Part shown: positions 12,717 through 23,182 of the stretch, piece after piece
Numbering within the stretch: the stretch's first letter is position 1
Layout: the number at the start of each line of letters is the position of its first letter
Assembly: GCA_022822865.1 (NCBI GenBank)
Contig: JAJDYJ010000019.1
Span: 1 to 64,000 of the forward strand
Direction: 5' to 3'
Length of the DNA: 64,000 nucleotides
DNA from: Pseudomonadales bacterium
Lineage (GTDB): Bacteria; Pseudomonadota; Gammaproteobacteria; Pseudomonadales; Pseudohongiellaceae
Made by a program: the position numbers and the translations under genes
Notes under the pieces: generated by a model
The model's input: only the letters and a program-made list of their open reading frames with translations
Told to the model about the DNA's origin: nothing
Databases searched by the model: none

Positions 12717-12953
12717 TCAAATTTTGAAACCGCGCCCGCGAATGTCGGCCAACACCTTGTCGATGCCGTTCTTGTCGATGATGCGCATGCCCTTGGTGGA
12801 AACCCGCAACTTGACGAAGCGCTTTTCCGATTCCACCCAGAAGCGGTGGCTCTGGATGTTCGGCAGAAAGCGGCGCTTGGTCTTGTTCTGCGCGTGGGAA
12901 ACATTGTTGCCCACCAACGGCCCTTTGCCGGTAACCATGCAGATTCGCGCCAT
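12717..12953 (-). CDS. rpmB: 50S ribosomal protein L28
   Basis: [52 protein letters not shown]. Confidence 0.96.
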   Translation of the reverse strand: MARICMVTGKGPLVGNNVSHAQNKTKRRFLPNIQSHRFWVESEKRFVKLRVSTKGMRIIDKNGIDKVLADIRGRGFKI

Positions 12954-13181
12954 CGTACTGACCCCTGTAGTCGCCGGCCGGCGGCCGGCGGTTTCGAAGA
13001 GGCGCGATTTATACCAGAACACCCCCCGCGGAGCAAGCCGGAGCGTGTACTTTCATACCTCGCCCAGCGATTGGCGCAAATCAACCGACTGTGGCATGAC
13101 GCTTGGCGCGAAAAGCCTGACTGATGCACAATTGCATTGTGCCTGGATCAGTGTCCGGCCAGGGTGAACGAGGACAATTCG

Positions 13182-14378
13182 GTGACTAAGAAAAAGGTTG
13201 TATATTCATTACTGCTGGCGGGAATTGCCGCAGCCGCATTGATTTTCGTCTATTCCAGACCGCCACTATCGACGGACGGCGGAAACACGGCAGCCATCGA
13301 ATCGCCCGACTACGACTTTTACGATTCGATAGACCTTCGAGAAGCCCCTGAACGAGATATGCAAGTGATTGCCCTGGGATGGTTTTACGCAGTCATTGGA
13401 TTTGTACTGGACCCGTTCACGGCGGACGAATACGACGGAATACTCGACAAAAGGCTGACAGAGGAAGAGTGGGAGCAACGCCGACGAGCGGAGTACAACC
13501 CCCTGGAACAGGGAGCGCGCGCGTATGAGGAGGATTGGCAAGAATTTTTCGCAGGGCTCGGCCTGACCGAGGAGGACGAATCGAGCGTACGAGACATGAT
13601 CGTGGAGCACGAGGCCCACAATCTCGGACTGATCCGCCGTTCTGGATGGGGCGAAATCAGCGGGGAAGAGCAATGGAATCAGCGACGGGATATGGGACAT
13701 TTGCGGCAACGGCTTTCAAGTGTGCTCTCACCGGAGCAGCTGACGGCTTTCTGGGACGAGCATCAGCGCCAGATGGAGACTTTCCGGCGGGAAATGGATC
13801 AGAGTCAAGAGGAACTCGAGGCCGAAGGATACGGAGACGAAACGGTTGTCGGTGCGGCCCTGTCAAATGATCTTGACGCCGTGAGAAGCCTGATCGCCGC
13901 GGGTGCGGATGTGAACGAGACAACCGCAGATGGCGGTAACAGCCCACTTACCTGGGCGGCATTCCACGACAACGCACCGATGGCGCGAGTTTTGATCGAA
14001 GCCGGCGCTGACGTGAACTGGGCTGACGAGATCAGGCAAGGAACCGCTCTGCACGAAGCTGCGTCCTACGGACATGTCGAGGTGATTCGAGTACTGGTTG
14101 AAGCCGGCGCAGATCTGGAGTACTTCCAACCCGGTTACCGATTTACCACTGCGCTGTATCATGCCTCGATGCGCGGCCACACCGATGCCGTACGCGAGTT
14201 GCTGGCGCTGGGCGCCGATGCAACGGGCAGGGCGGGCACTATAGCCCTGGACAATGCCATCGGCTTCTGGGACTTCGAGATGGAGCAAATGCTAATCGAT
14301 GCCGGAGCCGACCAGGACGATTTTCAGATTCTGATCGCGAGAGCCATGCGCGAGGCCGGCCGCATCCTGCGGAATTAG
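13182..14378 (+). CDS. Ankyrin-repeat protein with N-terminal membrane anchor/signal
   Basis: GTG start, MTKKKVVYSLLLAGIAAAALIFVYS hydrophobic N-terminus; ankyrin-type repeats in the C-terminal half (AVRSLIAAGADVNETT, MARVLIEAGADVNWAD, VIRVLVEAGADLEYF). Confidence 0.8.
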   Translation: MTKKKVVYSLLLAGIAAAALIFVYSRPPLSTDGGNTAAIESPDYDFYDSIDLREAPERDMQVIALGWFYAVIGFVLDPFTADEYDGILDKRLTEEEWEQRRRAEYNPLEQGARAYEEDWQEFFAGLGLTEEDESSVRDMIVEHEAHNLGLIRRSGWGEISGEEQWNQRRDMGHLRQRLSSVLSPEQLTAFWDEHQRQMETFRREMDQSQEELEAEGYGDETVVGAALSNDLDAVRSLIAAGADVNETTADGGNSPLTWAAFHDNAPMARVLIEAGADVNWADEIRQGTALHEAASYGHVEVIRVLVEAGADLEYFQPGYRFTTALYHASMRGHTDAVRELLALGADATGRAGTIALDNAIGFWDFEMEQMLIDAGADQDDFQILIARAMREAGRILRN

Positions 14379-14398
14379 TCCTTAACACTGAATCTCGG

Positions 14399-14611
14399 TC
14401 AGGGCGGATTGACAGGTTCGCCTTCGGGCGGTAGGAGAGGTTCACCCGCTTCCTGGGCCGTTTCTATCCACAATTTCAAGGCTTCCGTAATCTGGCCACG
14501 GGCGGACTCCGGGTCTTCGCCATGAGCCATGCATCCCGAAAGTTTCGGGACTCTGGCGATGAAGGCTTTATCCTCATCGCTCCATCGCAAATTGACTCGG
14601 TACTTAAGCAT
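14399..14611 (-). CDS. HicB-family antitoxin-like protein
   Basis: MLKYRVNLRWSDEDKAFIARVPKLSGCMAHGEDPESARGQITEALKLWIETAQEAG; HicB/DUF1902-like fold pattern. Confidence 0.7.
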   Translation of the reverse strand: MLKYRVNLRWSDEDKAFIARVPKLSGCMAHGEDPESARGQITEALKLWIETAQEAGEPLLPPEGEPVNPP

Positions 14612-14726
14612 CGCTTTTTCCTTTCACAAGACCATACTTGGAAACAATGTTCCGCACTTGTCTCACCTGAAAAGGTTTAGCTTTTCCGCCGTCTTTTTGC
14701 AAGTTTACGAGCAAATTTGAAGAGGC

Positions 14727-15032
14727 TCAGGACACCCGTTCCTGAAGAGCGGGGAACTCCTGAGTTTGATTCTCGCTTTCAAGGTACTCGCTTTTCAGAA
14801 CGCACCTGTCTTCCAAGGCATGGAAAATCTTCGCTACGGTATCGAGTCGCAAATTACTGTTCTCCGAAAGCATCTGGGTTACGTTCGCCGGAGTACACCC
14901 AAGCCTTCTCGCCAATTCAGAACGGCTGACTTTCTTCTCATTCATGACTTTCTGGATGCAATACTGCGAATCCGCGACAAATTCCTCAATCGCAAAAATC
15001 AGCGATTCTTCCGCATTTTTTGGTCCAAACAT
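14727..15032 (-). CDS. XRE-family HTH transcriptional regulator (antitoxin-like)
   Basis: VSRSELARRLGCTPANVTQMLSENSNLRLDTVAKIFHAL helix-turn-helix. Confidence 0.75.
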   Translation of the reverse strand: MFGPKNAEESLIFAIEEFVADSQYCIQKVMNEKKVSRSELARRLGCTPANVTQMLSENSNLRLDTVAKIFHALEDRCVLKSEYLESENQTQEFPALQERVS

Positions 15033-15048
15033 CGACTTTCCTCCACGT

Positions 15049-15387
15049 TTACCGTTGACTTGCAAGTTTTCCCAGGTTCGTCGCAGCCCGTTTGAGCTTT
15101 TCCTGGTCGGCGGCAGCTTGTTTCTTGGCAGGTTCGATCTCTGAACAGACAAACCGTCTGGTACTTGGAATCTGCCCTCCATAGACTCGGACTTGACGTG
15201 ACTTGAACGCGAATATCTGCACTTCCTTTCCATCCGCGCCGCCGGTATGAAATCTGCCTTCGGAGCGACATTGCGTTTCAATCAGATTCTGGTTCAACTC
15301 GTTTGAAAAATTTCTCATCCATCTCTCGCAACGGGCCCGATCTCTCGCATCGAGTTTGTCGTATTGCTTCTTGACTCTCGTTGTCAT
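15049..15387 (-). CDS. RelE/HigB-like putative toxin
   Basis: ATG 15387: MTTRVKKQYDKLDARDRARCERWMRNF...EVQIFAFKSRQVRVYGG...RRFVCSEIEPAKKQAAADQEKLKRAATNLGKL; small basic ORF immediately upstream of the XRE gene. Confidence 0.55.
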   Translation of the reverse strand: MTTRVKKQYDKLDARDRARCERWMRNFSNELNQNLIETQCRSEGRFHTGGADGKEVQIFAFKSRQVRVYGGQIPSTRRFVCSEIEPAKKQAAADQEKLKRAATNLGKLASQR

Positions 15388-15523
15388 GTACACATCAAGT
15401 AAAGCTCCGGAAACCACATGTACCAAATGTCCATGATCGCTTTGCCCCGATCCGGCGCCAAGTGAGGATTTAATATATAACTTAAAATCCTTGGTAGTCA
15501 ATCGAAGGCTTCCTCGTGGGTTG

Positions 15524-16198
15524 TTACATCAGGCCGCGTTCGGCGAGGGAGACGACCTGGGAACTGCCGACGATGAGGTGGTCGAGGACGCGGACGTCGA
15601 TGGTTTCGAGGGCGACGCGCAATTTGCGCGTGATGGCGATGTCGGCCTGGCTCGGTTCGGCGATTCCCGACGGGTGGTTGTGGGCCAGGATCACCGCCGC
15701 GGCGTTATAGGCCAGGCAGCGTTCCACCACTTCCCGCGGGTAGACCGCGGCGCCGTCGATCGTGCCCTGGAACAGTTCGTCGAGCCGCAATATGTGATGC
15801 TGGTTGGTCAGGAAGATGCAACTGAAGATCTCGCTCTTGCAATAGCGGAAGCGGGCGCGCAGGTATTCCCTGGTAGCCTGGGAACTGCTCAGCACGTCGC
15901 GCTTCTGCACTTCGGCGTACAACTGGCGATGGCCGAGTTCGCGCATCGAGGCCAGGCTCGCGGCCTTGGCGGGGCCGATGCCCGGCACGCGGGATATCTG
16001 CCTGAAGTCGGTCGACAGCAAACCGGCCAGGCCATCGAAGCGGCGCAGCAGGTCTCGCGCCAGGTCGAGCGCCGATTTGCCGTTCCCGCCGCTGCCGAGC
16101 AGCAGCGCCACCAGTTCGGCGTCGCTGAGATTCTTGGCCCCCACTTCGAAGAGTTTTTCCCGCGGCCTTTCGAGCAACGGCCAGTTCTTGATCGTCAT
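15524..16198 (-). CDS. radC: RadC family JAMM/MPN protein
   Basis: MTIKNWPLLERPREKLFEVGAKNLSDAELVALLLGSG, HxH...D motif in AHNHPSGIAEPSQADI. Confidence 0.94.
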   Translation of the reverse strand: MTIKNWPLLERPREKLFEVGAKNLSDAELVALLLGSGGNGKSALDLARDLLRRFDGLAGLLSTDFRQISRVPGIGPAKAASLASMRELGHRQLYAEVQKRDVLSSSQATREYLRARFRYCKSEIFSCIFLTNQHHILRLDELFQGTIDGAAVYPREVVERCLAYNAAAVILAHNHPSGIAEPSQADIAITRKLRVALETIDVRVLDHLIVGSSQVVSLAERGLM

Positions 16199-16361
16199 CG
16201 CGTATCCTCCGTTTGCGAATCAGCATAGAAGGGATTTCGCGGATGGCATTGTTTTGGGCATAAATCGTTGCGGGCAGGTTTCGGGCAAATTGCTTCCGGC
16301 GGGGCTTGCTGCTAGTCTGGCCGTCCTCTCTTTCCATGCCCCCGGGAAGCCGCGCCTGGAT

Positions 16362-17567
16362 ATGCAAACCCTGGTCAACAAGCGCATTCTGCTGGGCATT
16401 ACCGGTGGAATCGCCGCGTACAAGTGCGCCGAATTGTCCCGTTCGTTAACGCGGGCCGGGGCCGAGGTGCGCGTGGTCATGACCCGCGCGGCGCGGGAAT
16501 TCGTCACGCCGCTGACGATGCAGGCCCTGACGGGAAACCGCGTACTGACGGATCTGCTCGATTTCGAAGCCGAGGCGGCCATGGGTCATATCGAACTCGC
16601 GCGCTGGGCCGATCTTGTGCTCGTGGCGCCGGCGAGCGCGGATTTCCTCGCCCGCACCGCCCATGGCCGCGCCGACGATCTGCTTTCCACCTTGATTCTG
16701 GCGACTTCCGCTCCGATCGCCATCGCGCCGGCGATGAACCAGGGCATGTGGTCCGATCCGGGCACGCAGCGGAATCTGGACGAAGTCCGCAGCCGCGGTT
16801 ATCACGTGTTCGGGCCCGCGGAAGGCGATCAGGCCTGTGGCGACGTTGGACCGGGGCGCATGGTCGAACTAGACGATTTGCTCGCTTCCTGCGCGGAACT
16901 GTTCACCGGCGAGCCCCTGGCCGGAAGGCATCTGCTCATAACCGGCGGACCGACCCGGGAAGCGATCGATCCGGTACGCTTCCTGAGCAATCACAGCTCG
17001 GGAAAAATGGCCTATGCCCTGGCTGCCGAAGCCGTGGCCGCCGGCGCCCGCGTGACCCTGGTCAGCGGCCCCGTGGCCTTGCCCACGCCGGATCGCGTAA
17101 CCCGGATCGACGTCACCAGCGCCGAAGACATGCTGGCGGCGACCATGGAGCGCATCGCCGACGCCGACGCGTTCATCGGCGTGGCGGCGGTGGCCGACTA
17201 CCGCCCGGCGAACCGCAAGGGCGGGAAAATAAAGAAAGAAGAAGCGAGCATGAATATCGAACTCGTGCGCAATCCGGACATCATCGGCGAGGTCGCACGC
17301 CTGAATCCGCGGCCGCTGGTGGTCGGCTTCGCGGCGGAAACCGAAGACGTGGCCGTGAACGGCCGGGAAAAGCTCGAGCGCAAGGGGCTCGACCTGCTGT
17401 TCGCCAACAACGCCACGGAAACCTTCAGCAGCGATGAAGTGGCCGCAACCGCCATCAGCGCGGAAGGCGAGGTCGAAATCCCCCGCGCCCGCAAGGAAGC
17501 CGTGGCGAGAAAAATGCTCGAAATGATCGCCGAACGCTTGCCGGCGGGTGAGACCCGATCGGCATAG
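16362..17567 (+). CDS. coaBC: Bifunctional phosphopantothenoylcysteine decarboxylase/phosphopantothenate-cysteine ligase
   Basis: KRILLGITGGIAAYKCAELSR, APAMNQGMW, ITGGPTREAIDPVRFLSNHSSGKMAYALA. Confidence 0.95.
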   Translation: MQTLVNKRILLGITGGIAAYKCAELSRSLTRAGAEVRVVMTRAAREFVTPLTMQALTGNRVLTDLLDFEAEAAMGHIELARWADLVLVAPASADFLARTAHGRADDLLSTLILATSAPIAIAPAMNQGMWSDPGTQRNLDEVRSRGYHVFGPAEGDQACGDVGPGRMVELDDLLASCAELFTGEPLAGRHLLITGGPTREAIDPVRFLSNHSSGKMAYALAAEAVAAGARVTLVSGPVALPTPDRVTRIDVTSAEDMLAATMERIADADAFIGVAAVADYRPANRKGGKIKKEEASMNIELVRNPDIIGEVARLNPRPLVVGFAAETEDVAVNGREKLERKGLDLLFANNATETFSSDEVAATAISAEGEVEIPRARKEAVARKMLEMIAERLPAGETRSA

Positions 17568-17672
17568 CCGACAAGAAGCGTAGCTTCTTGAGGGTCGAAC
17601 GGCTCGACAGGATGTCGAGACTGGGGGTAATTGAAGTCGAAGAACTCGCGCCATGGATGGCATGTATGATGC
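17558..17672. repeat. Structured intergenic repeat, copy A
   Basis: Hairpins TCGGC-ata-GCCGA, AAGAAGC-gta-GCTTCTT and CTCGAC-aggat-GTCGAG, then gggggtaa and gccatggatggc. Same order of hairpins as copy B at 24765-24880. Confidence 0.65.
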
Positions 17673-17741
17673 CAATAAAATCCCCATGGAGATTTTGCGA
17701 CTCCGCCTCGATCCGGGCGATAGCAAATTGAAAATCGCCGA

Positions 17742-19139
17742 ATGACTATGCAGTCCACCGCAAAGGCGTCAGTTCCAGCGGAAATCTTTCGCGCCTACGA
17801 TATTCGCGGCATCGCCGGAGAACAGCTCGGCCGCGATCTCGTGCGCCGCATCGGCCAGGCGATCGGCAGCGAAGCGCTCGCGCTTGGCATCGATACGCTG
17901 CTCGCGGCAAGGGACGGCCGGCTTTCTAGCCCGGAACTGTTCGACGCGCTCGGCGCCGGCATCCGCGCTTCCGGCTGCAATGTCGTCAACCTGGGCGTCG
18001 CGCCGACGCCGGTGCTGTATTTCGCCACGCACACGAGCCCTCATGACTCCGGCGTGATGATGACCGCGAGTCATAATCCATCCGATTACAACGGTCTGAA
18101 GCCGGTCTTCCGGCGCACCAGCATGGATTCCGATCAGATCCAGCAGATTCGCCGGCGTGTCGAACAGAACCAATTCTCCCAAGGCGCCGGGCTCATGAGC
18201 GATCTGCACGTATTGGACGACTACTTCTCGACCATCGCCGCCGACGTGCGCCTGCAACGTCCGCTGAAAGTCGTCATCGATTGCGCAAACGCGGTTCCGG
18301 CGGTAGTGGCGCCCGCCTTGTTCGAACGGCTCGGCTGCGAGGTCGTGGCGCTGCATTCGGAACTCGACGGCAACTTCCCCAACCATCACCCCGATCCGAC
18401 AGTGAGCGAGAATCTTGCGCAACTTTGCCGCGAAGTCGTGGCGGGCGAGGCCGATCTCGGCATTGCCTTCGACGGCGACGGCGATCGCCTCGGCATCGTT
18501 GACGAGAACGGAACCATCGTCGAAGCCGAATCGATCCTGCAATTGCTCGCGGAAGACATTCTGCCGCGCTACCCCGGCGCCAACATCGTTTACGACGTCA
18601 AATGCAGTACCCGCCTGCCGCGGCGCATCAGGGAACTGGGCGGCGAACCCTGCATGCGCCGCTCGGGGCATTCCTTCATGAAACTCGCCATGCGGGAAAC
18701 CGGCGCTCCGCTGGGCGGAGAACTGTCGGCGCATATTTTCATCAAGGACCGCTGGTTCGGGTTCGATGACGGCGTCTATGCCGCGGCCCGCATCGCCGAA
18801 CTGCTCGCGGCAAGGCCTGAACCGGCAAGCGTGGCCTTCGGCGCCAGCGTCGAAGGGTGCAGAACCGAGGAATTGCGCCTGTCCGTGCCCGAGGCGCTCA
18901 AATTCCCGCTGATGGACAGAATCATGGATCTGGCGGATTTCGACCGGGCGGAAATTATCAAAATCGACGGGCTGCGCGTAGAATACGCCGACGGCTGGGG
19001 CCTGATCCGGGCCTCGAACACCACGCCGGCCCTGCTTTGCCGCTTCGAAGCGGACTCGCGGGAAAGGCTGGATGCGATTCAGGCGGATTTCCGGGAACTG
19101 ATCCTGCGCGCCGACGATTCGCTGCAGCCGCCGTTTTGA
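17742..19139 (+). CDS. algC: Phosphomannomutase/phosphoglucomutase
   Basis: IFRAYDIRGIAGEQL, MMTASHNPSDYNGLKPVF, AFDGDGDRLGIVDENG. Confidence 0.93.
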   Translation: MTMQSTAKASVPAEIFRAYDIRGIAGEQLGRDLVRRIGQAIGSEALALGIDTLLAARDGRLSSPELFDALGAGIRASGCNVVNLGVAPTPVLYFATHTSPHDSGVMMTASHNPSDYNGLKPVFRRTSMDSDQIQQIRRRVEQNQFSQGAGLMSDLHVLDDYFSTIAADVRLQRPLKVVIDCANAVPAVVAPALFERLGCEVVALHSELDGNFPNHHPDPTVSENLAQLCREVVAGEADLGIAFDGDGDRLGIVDENGTIVEAESILQLLAEDILPRYPGANIVYDVKCSTRLPRRIRELGGEPCMRRSGHSFMKLAMRETGAPLGGELSAHIFIKDRWFGFDDGVYAAARIAELLAARPEPASVAFGASVEGCRTEELRLSVPEALKFPLMDRIMDLADFDRAEIIKIDGLRVEYADGWGLIRASNTTPALLCRFEADSRERLDAIQADFRELILRADDSLQPPF

Positions 19140-19147
19140 ACAACTGA

Positions 19148-20053
<906 letters not shown>

Positions 20054-20065
20054 TTCGAACGGCGT

Positions 20066-20716
20066 TCACCCGGCGCCGTATCGCTCGCGATAGGCCCGCA
20101 CGGCGTCGAGGTGGGAATGCAATTCGCTGCCGTCGTCCGCGCCGAGGTAGTCGATCACGTCCTCGAGATTCACCACGCTGACAACCCGGGTGGAGAACTC
20201 CAGTTCGATCTCGCGGATGGCCGAAGCCGGCCCCGCGCCCCGTTCCTGCCGGTCCATTGCGATCAGTATTCCGGCGAGTTCGGCGCCCCGGCCGCGCACG
20301 ATGTCCACCGCTTCGCGCACCGCGGTGCCGGCGGTGATGACATCGTCGACGAGCAATACCCTTCCCGCGAGTTCGGCGCCGACGAGCGTGCCGCCTTCGC
20401 CATGATCCTTCGCTTCCTTGCGATTGAAGCACCAGGCCGCGTCGAGATCGTGATCCCGGTATAGCGCCATGGCGGTGGCCGCGACGAGTGGAATCCCCTT
20501 GTAGGCCGGACCGAACAACATGTCGAAGGGGAGACGGGAATGCACGATGGCCTGCGCGTAGCTGCCGGCGAGGAAAGAGAGCCGGGCGCCGGTGTTGAAC
20601 AGCCCGGCGTTGAAGAAATACGGGCTGACACGGCCGGATTTCAGCGTGAAACTGCCGAAGCGCAGAATTTCCCGGTCGATGACGAATTCGAGAAACTGGC
20701 GCTGAAAGTCCTGCAT
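20066..20716 (-). CDS. pyrE: Orotate phosphoribosyltransferase
   Basis: [57 protein letters not shown]. Confidence 0.95.
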   Translation of the reverse strand: MQDFQRQFLEFVIDREILRFGSFTLKSGRVSPYFFNAGLFNTGARLSFLAGSYAQAIVHSRLPFDMLFGPAYKGIPLVAATAMALYRDHDLDAAWCFNRKEAKDHGEGGTLVGAELAGRVLLVDDVITAGTAVREAVDIVRGRGAELAGILIAMDRQERGAGPASAIREIELEFSTRVVSVVNLEDVIDYLGADDGSELHSHLDAVRAYRERYGAG

Positions 20717-20727
20717 GAGACGACCCG

Positions 20728-21471
20728 TTACTTCGCCAGCGCCCGCCGCTGGCATTCGATCAGACCGGCAATGCCGCTCTCCGCGAGATCCAGCATTTCG
20801 GTCAGTTGCCCCCGGCTGAATTCGCCTTTCTCGGCGGTGCCTTGCACTTCTATCAGATTCCCGTTTTCGGTCATCACGACATTGAGATCGGTTTCCGCCG
20901 TCGAATCCTCGCCGTAATCCAGGTCGAGCAAGATGGCGCCTTCGCACAGTCCGACGGAGACCGCGGCCACCATCTGCCTGAGCGGATTGCGGGCGATGAG
21001 TTTCTCCGCGAGCAGGTGATCCAGGGCGTCGGCAAGGGCTACGCAGCTTCCGGTTATCGCCGCCGTGCGCGTACCGCCGTCGGCCTGGATCACGTCGCAA
21101 TCGAGCTTGATCGTATGTTCGCCGAGGCCCGGCAGGTCGACCGCCGCGCGCAGCGCGCGGCCGATCAGGCGCTGAATCTCCAGGGTTCTGCCGCTCTGGC
21201 GCCCCCGCGCCGCTTCCCTGGCCATGCGTACGCCGGTCGCCCGCGGCAGCATGCCGTATTCGGCCGTGACCCAGCCTTGCCCCGAACCTTGCAGAAAGGA
21301 AGGCACCGAAGCATTCACGCTGGCATTGCAAAGTACCTTCGTGTCGCCGAACTCCACCAGCACCGATCCTTCCGCGTGCCGCGTGTAATGCCGGCTCAGC
21401 CTGATTTCACGCAATTGCCCGGCCGTCCTGCCCCCGGTCCTTGTTGCCTGGCTCCCCAGTGTTTCGATCAT
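20728..21471 (-). CDS. rph: Ribonuclease PH
   Basis: [61 protein letters not shown]. Confidence 0.95.
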   Translation of the reverse strand: MIETLGSQATRTGGRTAGQLREIRLSRHYTRHAEGSVLVEFGDTKVLCNASVNASVPSFLQGSGQGWVTAEYGMLPRATGVRMAREAARGRQSGRTLEIQRLIGRALRAAVDLPGLGEHTIKLDCDVIQADGGTRTAAITGSCVALADALDHLLAEKLIARNPLRQMVAAVSVGLCEGAILLDLDYGEDSTAETDLNVVMTENGNLIEVQGTAEKGEFSRGQLTEMLDLAESGIAGLIECQRRALAK

Positions 21472-21589
21472 GGGAAATCGGCTCCCGTTCCACGATTGCG
21501 CGCATTATCCCGAAAGCGGCAGGCACAAGACAAGGCAACGCGCGGCCCGCCAGTGCGCTAGAATTGGCCTGCGCGACGAGAGGCACATT

Positions 21590-22453
21590 ATGTTGAGCAT
21601 GACGGCGTTCTGCCGCAAACAGGCCGAACTCGAACGGGGGACGCTGATCTGGGAGGTCCGTTCGGTCAATCACCGGTATCTGGAGACTTCGATTCGTCTG
21701 CCGGAAGCATTCCGCAATCTGGAGACCGCCGTTCGCAAGACCGTCCGCGGCCGAGTGAAAAGGGGCAAGGTCGATTGCACGCTGCGGTTTCGGGAGTCCG
21801 AAGCTATGCCGAACGAGTTGCATCTGAACGCCCGGCTGCTGGAAAGCCTGGCCGCGGCCAGCGAGAAGATTCACGACTCTTTCGGCGACTCGCGCCTGCC
21901 TTCGAGCCTTGATATTCTGCGCTGGCCCGGAGTCATCGAGACCGACGCGGCGGACGACGGCGACCTGGAACAGGAAGCGCTGTCGCTGTTCAACGGGGCG
22001 CTTGACGAGTTTCTCGCCGGCCGCGCACGGGAAGGCGATGAAATCGAAGCTGTCATCCGCGAGCGGGTCGGCTCGATTCGGGAGATATTGGCGGAAGTGC
22101 GCGCTTCCCTGCCGGAGATTCTCGCCGCTCAGCGCCAGACTCTGCTGGACAATATCGCCGGGTTGCAGGTCGATCTCGAACCGGGACGGGTGGAGCAGGA
22201 AGTCGCCTTGCTCGTGACCAAGGCGGATATCGCCGAAGAACTCGACCGGCTCGACGCCCATGTAAACGAGATCGAGCGGCTGATGGGCGCCGGCGATCCG
22301 GCCGGGAGGCCGCTGGATTTTCTGATGCAGGAACTGATGCGCGAAGCCAATACCATCTGTTCGAAATCCGCGGCGATCCAGACCACCCGCAATGCACTCG
22401 ATCTGAAAGTATTCATCGAACAAATCAGGGAACAGGTACAGAACATTGAATGA
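21590..22453 (+). CDS. yicC: YicC family endoribonuclease-like protein
   Basis: MLSMTAFCRKQAELERGTLIWEVRSVNHRYLETSIRLPE; C-terminal DFLMQELMREANTICSKSAAIQTTRNALDLKVFIEQIREQVQNIE. Confidence 0.92.
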   Translation: MLSMTAFCRKQAELERGTLIWEVRSVNHRYLETSIRLPEAFRNLETAVRKTVRGRVKRGKVDCTLRFRESEAMPNELHLNARLLESLAAASEKIHDSFGDSRLPSSLDILRWPGVIETDAADDGDLEQEALSLFNGALDEFLAGRAREGDEIEAVIRERVGSIREILAEVRASLPEILAAQRQTLLDNIAGLQVDLEPGRVEQEVALLVTKADIAEELDRLDAHVNEIERLMGAGDPAGRPLDFLMQELMREANTICSKSAAIQTTRNALDLKVFIEQIREQVQNIE

Positions 22454-23156
22454 CAATTCGGAACAACAGGGCGGCAACAGGGGAATTCCGGCGCTGCCTT
22501 TCGCGATCCTCGTCATCGTGGCGCTGGCCGCGCTGGGCATGGCCGTACGCTATGGCCTTTACGGCCATCTGAGTCTGGCCTATTGCGTCTTTGCCGTATT
22601 CTTTTCGACCAATCTGCTGATCTGTCTCTGGGAAGTGAGTCTCTACCTGGCGCACGACCGCATCGATCAACGGGCCGAACATTGGCAACAACTGAGCCGG
22701 GAAACCGGAGTTTCGCCCGCGATGGCTTTTCTCGGTTCGAAGGTTTCGCCCGGAAAAATCCTGTCGCCGGCCTTCTGGATCGATGTATGGGCATCCTATT
22801 GCCATTACGACGACGCCTACAAGGACCGGGGCTCCTACGCCTTCAACGTGGATGTCGCCAACGGATTCACGAGCTGGATTCCGACCCTGATCCTGTATGC
22901 CGCCTATACCGTGAACTTCCTGCCCGCCGTCGCGGTTGGAATCATCGGCGTGATGCTGTTCTGGCTTTGGGTCTACAACAGTTCGCTTTACTGGTTCAGT
23001 TTCCGCGTTGCCGGGCGTCACAAATCGCTCAGCCCGTTCGATTTGTGGGTGTATGTTTTCAGCCTGAACTTCGTCTGGATCGCAATCCCGATGTTTGGCA
23101 TATATGTCTCCGTGCGCCTGATTCTCGACGGCAACTATCAGGTGCTGGGATTCTGA
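22446..23156 (+). CDS. Uncharacterised multi-pass membrane protein
   Basis: Several hydrophobic helices; no family recognised. Overlaps the yicC 3' end by 8 bp and precedes htpX. Confidence 0.7.
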   Translation: MNDNSEQQGGNRGIPALPFAILVIVALAALGMAVRYGLYGHLSLAYCVFAVFFSTNLLICLWEVSLYLAHDRIDQRAEHWQQLSRETGVSPAMAFLGSKVSPGKILSPAFWIDVWASYCHYDDAYKDRGSYAFNVDVANGFTSWIPTLILYAAYTVNFLPAVAVGIIGVMLFWLWVYNSSLYWFSFRVAGRHKSLSPFDLWVYVFSLNFVWIAIPMFGIYVSVRLILDGNYQVLGF

Positions 23157-23182
23157 CGCCCCAGGCGAGACGGAGGTAAATC

